A stretch of DNA of 25,577 nucleotides, taken from contig CAMQUV010000001.1 of assembly GCA_947037995.1 (NCBI GenBank), positions 1 through 25,577 of the forward strand, given 5' to 3'. Origin of the DNA: an uncultured Rikenellaceae bacterium (GTDB lineage: Bacteria > Bacteroidota > Bacteroidia > Bacteroidales > Rikenellaceae). How positions within the stretch are numbered: the stretch's first letter is position 1; every line of letters begins with the position of its first letter. Position numbers and translations under genes: made by a program. Under the pieces are notes generated by a model, which was not told where the DNA came from, did not search any database, and worked only from the letters and a program-made list of their open reading frames with translations. Shown one piece after another: positions 1 through 7,581 of the stretch.

Positions 1-47
1 GGCACAAAACGAAATATGTTTTATCGAGCTCGGAGGGACTAAGCTGA
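1..47 (+). CDS. possible 3' end of the gene upstream of ntpA (partial)
   Basis: The third forward frame is open from the window edge to a TGA at 45-47 that overlaps the ATG of ntpA by one base (TGATG), an arrangement typical of translationally coupled genes. In Bacteroidetes V-ATPase operons the gene before ntpA usually encodes a poorly conserved subunit-C-like protein (DUF2764), but the 14 codons seen here are too few to recognise it. Frame 1 also ends nearby (TAA at 40-42), so the frame choice rests only on the TGATG overlap. Confidence 0.3.
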   Translation, partial: HKTKYVLSSSEGLS

Positions 48-1687
48 TGGCTGAGGTTATTAAAATTAACGGAGAAAAGATTTTCGCGCAGGTGTTCGAG
101 TCAACTCGTTCGCTATCGGCGGGAGCTAAAGTTGAGTTTCAAGGAAATATGCTTGAGGCGACGCTTGGACCTGGTATTTTGTCGCAAATATATGATGGAC
201 TCCAAAATGACCTGCAAACTATGGAAGGCGTGTTCCTCGAAAGAGGCTCTTATACAGACCCGCTTGATATGAAATCAACCTGGGACTTCACTCCTTTATC
301 TAAAGTTGGCGATGCGGTGCAAGCTGGCTCGTGGCTCGGATGGGTGAAAGAAGGATGGCTAGAACATAGAATTATGGTGCCTTTTATTATTAAAGGAAAC
401 CTTACTGTTAAATGGATATGTGAGGCAGGGAATTATGCTATTACGGACCACGTAGCTACTGTTGCGAACGAAGATGGAGCAGAATATAAAGTCACTATGG
501 TGCAAAAATGGCCGGTCAAACTGCCTATCAAAGTTCATACTGACAAACCAAGACCATCCAAAGTTATGGAAACTGGTATGAGAGCTATTGATACGTTTAA
601 TCCTCTCGCTGAGGGTGGTACAGGGTTTATCCCGGGACCTTTCGGAGCAGGGAAAACTGTACTGCAACACGCTATATCGAAACAAGCGAATGCCGATATT
701 ATTATTATTGCGGCTTGTGGCGAACGTGCCAACGAGGTTGTGGAAACTTTTGTTGAGTTCCCAGAACTCGACGACCCCAGAACAGGGCGTAAGCTGATGG
801 AACGTACGGTTATTATCGCGAATACGTCGAATATGCCTGTGTCGGCCCGAGAAGCTTCGGTTTATACGGCGATGACTCTTGGTGAATATTACAGAGCGAT
901 GGGATATAAAGTACTGCTTCTTGCCGATTCTACTTCTAGATGGGCGCAAGCGCTTAGAGAAATGTCTAATAGACTTGAGGAACTTCCGGGACCTGATGCG
1001 TTCCCGATGGACCTTCCAGCTATTATTTCCGAATTTTATGCCAGAGCAGGATACGTACACCTTATTGATGGTGGGACTGGCTCGGTTACGTTCCTTGGAA
1101 CAGTTTCTCCTGCGGGGGGTAACCTGAAAGAACCAGTAACGGAATCAACCAAAAAGGCGGCCAGATGCTTCTATGCACTGCAACAGTCGCGTGCTGATTC
1201 GAAAAGATACCCTGCAATTGACCCGCTTGATAGCTACTCAAAATACTTGGAATACCCTGAAATCGAAGAATTTCTTGCCGAAAAACTTGGGGCACAATGG
1301 GTGCCGCAGGTGATGAGCGCAAAAACTTTGGTGCAAAGAGGGAAAGAAGCATACGAACAGATTAATATATTGGGAGATGACGGCGTACCTGTCGAATATC
1401 ACGATAGATTCTGGAAGTCCGAACTTATTGATTTCGTGATTTTGCAGCAAGATAGTTTTGACAAAATGGACTCTAATTGTCCGATGGAAAGACAGAAATA
1501 TATGTTTGAAAAAATTATGGATATATGCACTAGAGCGTTTGACTTTGCGGACTTTGAAGAATGTATTACATACTACAAAAAACTTATCAATGCGCTGAGA
1601 CAGATGAACTATTCTGAGTTTCAGGGCGAAGATTTTAATAAGTACCAAAAACAAGCTGACGATATCGTAGCGGAGAAAACTATCTAA
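47..1687 (+). CDS. ntpA: V-type ATP synthase/ATPase catalytic subunit A
   Basis: This is the nucleotide-hydrolysing (or ATP-making) subunit of the cytoplasmic V1 head, forming a hexamer with subunit B. The 546-residue protein shows the beta-barrel start (AEVIKINGEKIFAQVFE), the A-specific insertion around residues 100-180, and a Walker A loop GPFGAGKT at 197-204 with catalytic K203, followed by the IIAACGERANEVVE block. It is somewhat shorter than the usual 580-600 residues, but both ends look complete. The ATG at 47 is preceded by GGAGGG at 32-37, one of the few convincing Shine-Dalgarno sequences in this window, and overlaps an upstream TGA. It is the first complete gene of the ntpA-ntpB-orf-ntpD-ntpI-ntpK run. 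Family assignment is certain; the direction of physiological catalysis cannot be told from sequence. Confidence 0.97.
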   Translation: MAEVIKINGEKIFAQVFESTRSLSAGAKVEFQGNMLEATLGPGILSQIYDGLQNDLQTMEGVFLERGSYTDPLDMKSTWDFTPLSKVGDAVQAGSWLGWVKEGWLEHRIMVPFIIKGNLTVKWICEAGNYAITDHVATVANEDGAEYKVTMVQKWPVKLPIKVHTDKPRPSKVMETGMRAIDTFNPLAEGGTGFIPGPFGAGKTVLQHAISKQANADIIIIAACGERANEVVETFVEFPELDDPRTGRKLMERTVIIANTSNMPVSAREASVYTAMTLGEYYRAMGYKVLLLADSTSRWAQALREMSNRLEELPGPDAFPMDLPAIISEFYARAGYVHLIDGGTGSVTFLGTVSPAGGNLKEPVTESTKKAARCFYALQQSRADSKRYPAIDPLDSYSKYLEYPEIEEFLAEKLGAQWVPQVMSAKTLVQRGKEAYEQINILGDDGVPVEYHDRFWKSELIDFVILQQDSFDKMDSNCPMERQKYMFEKIMDICTRAFDFADFEECITYYKKLINALRQMNYSEFQGEDFNKYQKQADDIVAEKTI

Positions 1688-1727
1688 TTTTAACCAACTT
1701 TTTAAAGCACTAAATATATATATACTA

Positions 1728-3035
1728 ATGAGCGCATTTCAAAAAATATACACCAGCCTAACAGCTATCACCAAAGCGACTGTTTCGCTCAACGCCAAAG
1801 GCGTTATGAACGAAGAGCTTGCTACGGTCAATGGACGATTGGCACAGGTGGTGAAAATTAACGGAGAACAAGTGACACTGCAGGTGTTCGAGGGAACAGA
1901 TAATATACCTACTAATGCAGAAGTGACTTTCCTTTCACACCCCCCGATGCTTAAAGTCGGCGAGGAACTGTGCGGAAGATTCTTTAATGCTTATGGCAAA
2001 CCTATTCAAGGAGCTGATATACAGGGCGAAGAGCGTGAAACTGGAGGACCTGCGGTGAATCCATTTAGACGCGAGCAACCCTCAGAACTTATCGCCACTG
2101 GGATTGCTGGAATTGACCTTAATAATACTATCGTATCGGGACAGAAAATACCTTTCTTCGCCGACTCAAACCAACCGTATAACCAAGTAATGGCTATGGT
2201 TGCGCTGCGTGCGGATGTTGATAGAATTATTCTTGGTGGGATGGGAATGACAAATGATGACTACCTATTTTATAAAAACACTTTCGATAATGCCGGAGCG
2301 TTGAGTAAAATCGTAGCGTTTGTTAATACTACTGATAACCCTCCTGTCGAAAGACTACTTGTGCCGGATATGGCACTAACTGCGGCAGAATATTTTGCAA
2401 TTGATAAAAACGAAAAAGTGCTTGTACTGCTCACAGATATGACGCTTTATGCTGATGCACTAGCAATTGTATCGAACCGTATGGACCAAATCCCATCAAA
2501 GGATTCTATGCCGGGCTCGCTGTACTCTGACCTTGCTAAAATTTATGAAAAAGCTGTGCAACTACCAACGGGAGGCTCTATTACAATACTTGCGGTAACG
2601 ACTCTTAATGATGGTGATATCACCCACGCAGTGCCTGATAATACGGGCTATATTACTGAAGGACAGCTGTTCTTGCGTAATGATGCGGAGATAGGGAAAG
2701 TTATTGTTGACCCATTTAGGTCACTCTCGAGGCTGAAACAGCTTGTGATTGGTAAGAAAACCAGAGAAGACCACCCGCAAGTAATGAATGCAGCGGTTAG
2801 ACTTTATGCCGATGCTGCTTCGGCGAGAACGAAACTCGAAAATGGATTTGACCTTTCCGATTATGACGCTCGCTCGCTCGAATTTGCTAAGGATTACTCG
2901 GAAAAACTGCTGGCAATTGATGTGAATATTCCTATTAATGAAATGCTTGATACGGCCTGGGAGCTGTTTGCTAAGTATTTTACCAAAGAAGAAGTGGCAA
3001 TCAAAGAATCTATTACTGACAAGTATTGGAAATAA
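1728..3035 (+). CDS. ntpB: V-type ATP synthase/ATPase regulatory subunit B
   Basis: This is the non-catalytic partner of subunit A in the V1 hexamer. The 435-residue protein has the beta-barrel N-terminus (LAQVVKINGEQVTLQVFEG, about 38-56). At 137-153 it has SGQKIPFFADSNQPYNQ, which occupies the place of the Walker A loop but lacks the GxxxxGKT pattern, as expected for B subunits. The block LTDMTLYADAL near 235-244 and the SLYSDLAKIYEKA segment near 264-276 are typical of the family. It starts 40 bp after ntpA with no clear Shine-Dalgarno sequence. Length is normal (about 435-460 in the family). Nothing suggests a defect. Confidence 0.96.
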   Translation: MSAFQKIYTSLTAITKATVSLNAKGVMNEELATVNGRLAQVVKINGEQVTLQVFEGTDNIPTNAEVTFLSHPPMLKVGEELCGRFFNAYGKPIQGADIQGEERETGGPAVNPFRREQPSELIATGIAGIDLNNTIVSGQKIPFFADSNQPYNQVMAMVALRADVDRIILGGMGMTNDDYLFYKNTFDNAGALSKIVAFVNTTDNPPVERLLVPDMALTAAEYFAIDKNEKVLVLLTDMTLYADALAIVSNRMDQIPSKDSMPGSLYSDLAKIYEKAVQLPTGGSITILAVTTLNDGDITHAVPDNTGYITEGQLFLRNDAEIGKVIVDPFRSLSRLKQLVIGKKTREDHPQVMNAAVRLYADAASARTKLENGFDLSDYDARSLEFAKDYSEKLLAIDVNIPINEMLDTAWELFAKYFTKEEVAIKESITDKYWK

Positions 3036-3052
3036 ACTAATCCTCAGAAATT

Positions 3053-3265
3053 ATGCTAGCAAAAGCCTGTAAATATATGCTGATAATATGGATATTAACT
3101 ATGGTTGGTATTACTGTATGGGGATTGTTGATTACTGATGAAGTAATTGAGTTTACCTGGGATAAATTTGCAGTGGTAACGATTGCACAATTTGCGGTCG
3201 GAATACCTACATTCTGGCTTATAGGAAGATTGGCACAAAAGAAAAAAATAAACAAAAATGATTAA
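3053..3265 (+). CDS. small membrane protein inside the V-ATPase operon
   Basis: This is a 70-residue ORF with two evident hydrophobic segments, about residues 9-27 (MLIIWILTMVGITVWGLLI) and 40-58 (AVVTIAQFAVGIPTFWLIG), and a lysine-rich end (AQKKKINKND). That suggests a helical hairpin with both ends in the cytoplasm. It begins 17 bp after ntpB and its last 8 bases overlap the start of ntpD, so it sits in the operon like a real gene and not in a spacer. I do not recognise the family. It is not a copy of the rotor subunit, because it has no conserved Glu or Gln-Gly motif. An assembly factor or accessory Vo protein is possible but unproven. An antisense ORF over the same bases has no supporting context. 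Confidence 0.6.
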   Translation: MLAKACKYMLIIWILTMVGITVWGLLITDEVIEFTWDKFAVVTIAQFAVGIPTFWLIGRLAQKKKINKND

Positions 3266-3857
3266 ATATCAATTTAATAAAACATCACTCACCGACCTGT
3301 CTAAGCAGCTCAAAATGCGTGAACGAGCCCTACCTACTATCAAAAGTAAGGAATCGGCGCTGCGCCTTGAGGTCAAAAAAGCGAAGGACAAAGCAAAGGA
3401 GCTTGACGAAAAACTCGAAACCCTCATTAATGACTATGACTATATGGTTAGCCTATGGGGTGAATTTGACCCTGCGCTGGTAAAGGTTGTGGACGTGAAA
3501 CTCTCGGCCGATAAGATTGCTGGTGTTATGATTCCATCGCTCGATGAGGTTGAATATCAAATCAAACCATACAACCCATTTACTTCGCCTATGTGGATTA
3601 AGGATGGGGTCGAAATTCTCAAAAGCCTTGCGCAAATTGGAATTGAGAGCGCGGTTTTTATTCGTCGAAGTGAATTGATTGAAAAAGCTAGGAAGAAGAC
3701 TACGCAGAAAGTTAACCTTTACGAAAAAGTGCAGATTCCTGGGTATCAGGAAGCGATGCGCAAGATTAAACGATTCCTTGAGGATGAAGAAAACTTGTCT
3801 AAATCGGCACAGAAAATCGTTAAAGAGAGAATTGAAAACGCGGCTAACAACGCCTAA
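3258..3857 (+). CDS. ntpD: V-type ATP synthase/ATPase central stalk subunit D
   Basis: Subunit D is the rotating central shaft that links the A3B3 head to the membrane rotor, analogous to F-ATPase gamma. The 199-residue product starts with the family's FNKTSLTDLSKQLKMRERAL, continues with KSKESALRLEVKKAKDKAKE, and ends in a second charged helix (about 160-195). Together these would form the antiparallel coiled coil. The ATG lies inside the small membrane ORF (8 bp overlap), suggesting coupled translation. Length matches the family (about 195-215 residues). No gene for subunit F (the D partner) is seen nearby, which is usual for Bacteroidetes-type V-ATPase operons. Confidence 0.95.
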   Translation: MIKYQFNKTSLTDLSKQLKMRERALPTIKSKESALRLEVKKAKDKAKELDEKLETLINDYDYMVSLWGEFDPALVKVVDVKLSADKIAGVMIPSLDEVEYQIKPYNPFTSPMWIKDGVEILKSLAQIGIESAVFIRRSELIEKARKKTTQKVNLYEKVQIPGYQEAMRKIKRFLEDEENLSKSAQKIVKERIENAANNA

Positions 3858-3871
3858 AAAAATAAAAGACT

Positions 3872-5689
3872 ATGATTAACCCAATGCGACGATACGAGTT
3901 CCTACTATTTTGTGCGGACGTTCCAAAATTCTTGGACGAACTGCGCGAAGTCGGAATGGTCGACATTACTATATCTAAAACAAACGCCAATTTGGACGAT
4001 GAGAAAGCTGCGAAACTAAAAAATTCTATCGCTAAACTTATTAACGTCTCAAAACAAATCGGCGCGCACCAACATATCACAGCGCACCCTACTAAAATTA
4101 CGGACCTTAATCCTAATGATGCGGCTGCGAAATGGACACTACTATCGGACGAAATTGATAAACTCTATAATCATATTGATACCAAAAGACGCGAAAGTGA
4201 GTATCTTAAAGTATGGGGTGATTTCGACTCGAAAATTCTCGATGCACTCAAGGCTAAAGGCTTGACTATTAAGTTCTACCAGTGCCCGGAAAGTAAATTT
4301 GACCAGCAATGGGGGACGAAATATCCTATCGAAGTTATTGATACTGTGGTGGGGAGAACCTATTTTGTTGTGATACTTGAGGATGAAAACACTGTTGTCG
4401 ATTTACCCGCCCACGAGATTAAAGAACCAGTATGTTCTGAAAGCGAAATGAAATTACAGCTCGCTCAAATGGAGCTTGAAATCGAAGCTAAGCGTGACGA
4501 AATGTCTATTATTGCGGCAGCCGAAAACTCTATTTCTGCACTTGCACGCACTCTTACAGAAGACCTAGATATGCACGTGGCATTGGCCTCGGGCGATAGC
4601 TATGCCGATGATAATCTCCGAATTATCGAGGGATGGTCGATAGAACAAGACGCGCAGAAAATCATTGACTTTGCTGCAACACAAGATATTATTTTTATGG
4701 AGGAAGAGCCATCGAGGGACCATAACCCTCCGATAAAACTTAAAAACTCATTCTTTGCTCGCATTTTTGAACCCATCGGTAGTCTATATATGCTACCAAG
4801 TTACCGCGAACTCGATTTAACTCCTTTCTTCGCGCCATTCTTTATGCTCTTCTTTGGAGTTTGTTTTGGCGACGCTGGTTATGGGCTGCTTTTGATGCTC
4901 GGTATAATCGTTATGTGGAAAAAAATACCTGCTAAATTCAAAGATTTTGCGTGGCTCGGAATTTTCCTTGCTATTGCTACCGTCATTATGGGTACGCTCA
5001 CAGGGAACATCTTTGGAATTGAACTCGTTAAAGTTGAAGCGCTCGGAGATTTGAGAAACTATATCATCGACACAAATAATATGTTTAACGTAGCCATCGG
5101 AATGGGTGTCGTACAAGTGCTATTCGGGCAAATCCTTAGGATTTTCAATAGGTCAAAACGTGGCGGGAGCTTTGTCTACGGACTCTCTAGCCTCGGATGG
5201 TGTATATTGTTCATTGCTAGCGGATTAGCTTATCTCGATTTAGCTAGCTGGTATAATTTTGACGCTCTTGCATACCAAATTACGCTTGGTGTGGCTGGTG
5301 TTCTTATACTCTTTTTTAATTCGCCGAAGAAAAACCCGTTGGTCAATCTTGGGAGTGGAGTTTATAGTGTCTATGAGCAAGCGACGGGCATAATTGGTGA
5401 CCTTATATCGTATGTCAGACTTTTTGCCATAGGACTTGCCGGAACCATTATCGCACAGGTTTTCAATGCATTGTCTATCGGACTAAGTGGAGATATACCG
5501 GTTGTGAGCCCTATAATTATGTTGCTAATACTACTTGTCGGACACGGACTCAATATATTTATCAGCGCCCTGGGAGCATTTGTGCACCCTGTTAGACTTA
5601 CGTTTGTGGAGTTCTACAAAAATGCGGAGTTCGAAGGGGGAGGCAGGGATTTCAAACCTCTCAAAAAACATAATAAAGAAAACGAATAA
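3872..5689 (+). CDS. ntpI: V-type ATP synthase/ATPase membrane subunit I (a-type stator)
   Basis: This is the stator subunit of Vo. Its N-terminal half (about residues 1-310) is cytosolic and rich in charged helices, binding the peripheral stalk. Its C-terminal half is membrane-embedded and forms the ion half-channels. The 605-residue protein shows FFMLFFGVCFGDAGYG at the first membrane helix and several further hydrophobic helices. The essential channel arginine lies in SYVRLFAIGLAG (R516), followed by GHGLNIFISALGAFVHPVRL and a typical end (EFYKNAEFEGGG). It starts 14 bp after ntpD; a second ATG at codon 5 (MRRYEFLLF) could be the true start. Length is typical for bacterial NtpI. The pairing with a Gln/Glu-type NtpK supports an ion-pumping complex that is complete in its core. 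Confidence 0.95.
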   Translation: MINPMRRYEFLLFCADVPKFLDELREVGMVDITISKTNANLDDEKAAKLKNSIAKLINVSKQIGAHQHITAHPTKITDLNPNDAAAKWTLLSDEIDKLYNHIDTKRRESEYLKVWGDFDSKILDALKAKGLTIKFYQCPESKFDQQWGTKYPIEVIDTVVGRTYFVVILEDENTVVDLPAHEIKEPVCSESEMKLQLAQMELEIEAKRDEMSIIAAAENSISALARTLTEDLDMHVALASGDSYADDNLRIIEGWSIEQDAQKIIDFAATQDIIFMEEEPSRDHNPPIKLKNSFFARIFEPIGSLYMLPSYRELDLTPFFAPFFMLFFGVCFGDAGYGLLLMLGIIVMWKKIPAKFKDFAWLGIFLAIATVIMGTLTGNIFGIELVKVEALGDLRNYIIDTNNMFNVAIGMGVVQVLFGQILRIFNRSKRGGSFVYGLSSLGWCILFIASGLAYLDLASWYNFDALAYQITLGVAGVLILFFNSPKKNPLVNLGSGVYSVYEQATGIIGDLISYVRLFAIGLAGTIIAQVFNALSIGLSGDIPVVSPIIMLLILLVGHGLNIFISALGAFVHPVRLTFVEFYKNAEFEGGGRDFKPLKKHNKENE

Positions 5690-5710
5690 AATAATTAATA
5701 AACTAAATAA

Positions 5711-6190
<480 letters not shown>

Positions 6191-6212
6191 ATTATCCTAA
6201 AAGCCGTTTTGC

Positions 6213-6250
6213 TTTAAATTACTTTTCTCTAAAGAAACAGTAATTTTAAA
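6213..6250 (+). terminator. hairpin just after ntpK, possible operon end
   Basis: TTTAAATTACT (6213-6223) pairs with AGTAATTTTAAA (6239-6250), with one bulged T, around a 15-base loop. It lies 23 bp past the ntpK stop codon. The stem is AT-rich and no run of T follows on the plus strand, so a classical intrinsic terminator is uncertain; an mRNA end-stabilising structure is equally possible. Confidence 0.35.
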
Positions 6251-6261
6251 TAAAATCCTGC

Positions 6262-6306
6262 CTATACTACCGTATACTTAGTCTTACTAGGTGTGCGGTA
6301 GTGTGG
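6262..6306 (+). other. long two-part hairpin in the gene-poor region
   Basis: The outer stem CTATACTACCG (6262-6272) pairs with CGGTAGTGTGG (6296-6306), 11 pairs of which two are G-T. Inside its loop CTTAGT (6277-6282) pairs with ACTAGG (6286-6291) around CTT. It follows the first hairpin after ntpK by 11 bases. It may be the real 3' end of the V-ATPase transcript or a structural element of the following repeat island. No T-run follows. Confidence 0.45.
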
Positions 6307-6494
6307 TATGATATGGCCTGTATTTCGTATTTTTACTATAATTTAATATTGTAGCGCAAAACTATACCTATTACACCGACCACCTCGCACATAGGTTTTC
6401 CTCATTGTGCCAACGAACTATGCCAACCCCCTGTGATTATTCCTATTCAATAGACCTGCTCTAAATTATCTTGCGAGATATTGCTGAGATTTCC

Positions 6495-6746
6495 GCCAGC
6501 TGCTACCGTAACAATCACGATGGCCTGTGCAGCAACCTAGGTCGATGGGTTCAATTGTATGACTATTCCTGAGGATACCCCAAACGGGTATTATTTGAGC
6601 TTCTATCTAGTGACGTGGACACCTAGGCAACTACCAGAATAACTACAGAAACGGTTTTTTCGCAGGTTGCATTAGCGAGTGGTGGGTCACTAGTATTCCT
6701 GTGAGTTTTTGTTCTGTGCGACTCCATCGAGTTGTTAAGACTTAAT
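6495..6746 (+). pseudogene. decayed C-terminal fragment of a lectin-fold (DGR-target-like) protein, copy 1
   Basis: Read in pieces, this stretch gives ASCYRNNHDG (6495 onward), then after frame changes NGYYLSFY, then NYQNNYRNGFFAGCISE up to 6679. These match, block for block, the C-terminal region of copy 2. At least two frame changes and internal TGA/TAG codons break it, and the codon at the stop position is TGG where copy 2 has TAG. Similarity to copy 2 goes on past the coding end to the shared word GACTTAAT (ends at 6746). Weak protein-like traces (MPTPCDYSYSIDLL) lie just upstream, about 6420-6461, resembling the xLPTxxDWxxLLD strings of the same protein type. No start codon or complete N-terminal domain is present. 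Confidence 0.55.
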
Positions 6747-7138
6747 GTTTCATCTTTTTTTTGTTAAATAATTTCAGTAGACCTATCTTTTTAAATATTT
6801 TATCGTAACTTTACATTACCATATACAAACTCAATGTTTATTCATAGAGCTGTTTTTGGGATTTTTTTGAAAACGATTTATAATATTTATGCTGTCCAGA
6901 GTATTGTATGCTCAATTAACTTGAGTGTGCAGTAGAGAGGCACGATAAAGTCAGTAATCCGCTTTGCTTGTACTATAATGATTTATTGTACAGTCAGAGC
7001 CATACTTATAATACTTCGACCTTACATAGATTTATCTCACTGTATTGATGTTGTATTCACACCAATAGAGGTTACTTTAATTCGACAGATTTTGCCACGG
7101 CCATTTTATGTTTGGGTGTTTGGCGGTCCTTCTTCCCC

Positions 7139-7391
7139 GCCAGCGGCTACCGTAACAACTCCAATGGTAAGTTCTACAACGTAGGTTCCAACGGTTATGC
7201 CTGGATGTCAACTCCTAATAGTGCTACCAACGGATACAACTTAGAATTCAATTCGGGAGCAGTCAACCCCAATAACGCTAATAACCGCTCAAACGGCTTT
7301 CCTGTGCGTTGCATTAGCGAGTAGTTGGGCACTTAGTTTTTCTGTGTGCTGCAGCTTTGTGCTATCACCGCCCTAGTAGCGAAGACTTAAT
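7139..7391 (+). pseudogene. C-terminal fragment of a lectin-fold (DGR-target-like) protein, copy 2
   Basis: This is an open frame from 7049 to the TAG at 7322-7324. Its recognisable part starts with FFPASGYRNNSNG and ends with NNANNRSNGFPVRCISE. This is the usual ending of Bacteroidetes proteins with the C-type-lectin-like (major-paralogous or FISUMP-like) fold; many of these are targets of diversity-generating retroelements. It is rich in AAC/AAT codons, as in variable repeats. No ATG or N-terminal domain precedes it (only a TTG at 7112), so it looks like a headless fragment. The similarity to copy 1 runs on after the stop to GACTTAAT (ends at 7391). It could be a remnant, a silent donor cassette, or the end of a gene with a lost front part. 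Confidence 0.5.
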
Positions 7392-7532
7392 CCATTAGAT
7401 TGTTATTCAAAAAATTCTTAAAAGCAGCTTTTTTTATGCTTAAAAAATATTAAATAAGTTTGTATCTTGAGTACAATATTACCATTAGAGCAATTTTACC
7501 CTCACATCTCTCAATAAGTCATATATAATTAC

Positions 7533-7540
7533 TATCTTTG
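7533..7540 (+). promoter_or_regulatory. Bacteroidetes -7 box of the branching enzyme gene
   Basis: TATCTTTG matches the TAnnTTTG -7 consensus and lies 41 bp before the ATG at 7582, a reasonable leader length. No clear TTG is seen about 20 bases upstream, so the -33 half is weak or absent. Basis: pattern match to the known consensus. Confidence 0.5.
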
Positions 7541-7581
7541 CCCCAACACCAAAATCTTATTGATTAACTCATTTGTGCAAT

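Larger units (their letters stand above)
6307..7532. other. gene-poor, AT-rich stretch between ntpK and the branching enzyme gene
   Basis: Apart from the two lectin-fold fragments listed separately, I find no believable gene here. Frames are broken by many stops, and short ORFs such as the one starting at 6978 are built of unrelated shadow sequence. Small hairpins are visible at 6911-6925 (CTCAA/TTGAG) and 6969-6992 (TGTACTATAA against TTATTGTACA, loop TGAT, one T-T mismatch). The stretch between the two fragments is strongly T-rich. No tRNA, rRNA, reverse transcriptase or transposase sequence is recognisable. Confidence 0.6.

Noticed and set aside
359..1060. 233-codon minus-strand ORF inside ntpA
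   Set aside because: It is Arg/Ser/Phe/His-rich shadow translation of a highly conserved gene on the other strand.
6978..7184. 68-codon plus-strand ORF in the gene-poor island
   Set aside because: It ends in a different frame over the lectin-fold fragment (PPAATVTTPMVSSTT is the shifted reading of that sequence) and has no recognisable content or start signal.
6191..7581. CRISPR array or tRNA cluster in the long gap
   Set aside because: There are two long diverged repeats, not short regular ones, and no cloverleaf-like sequence was found.
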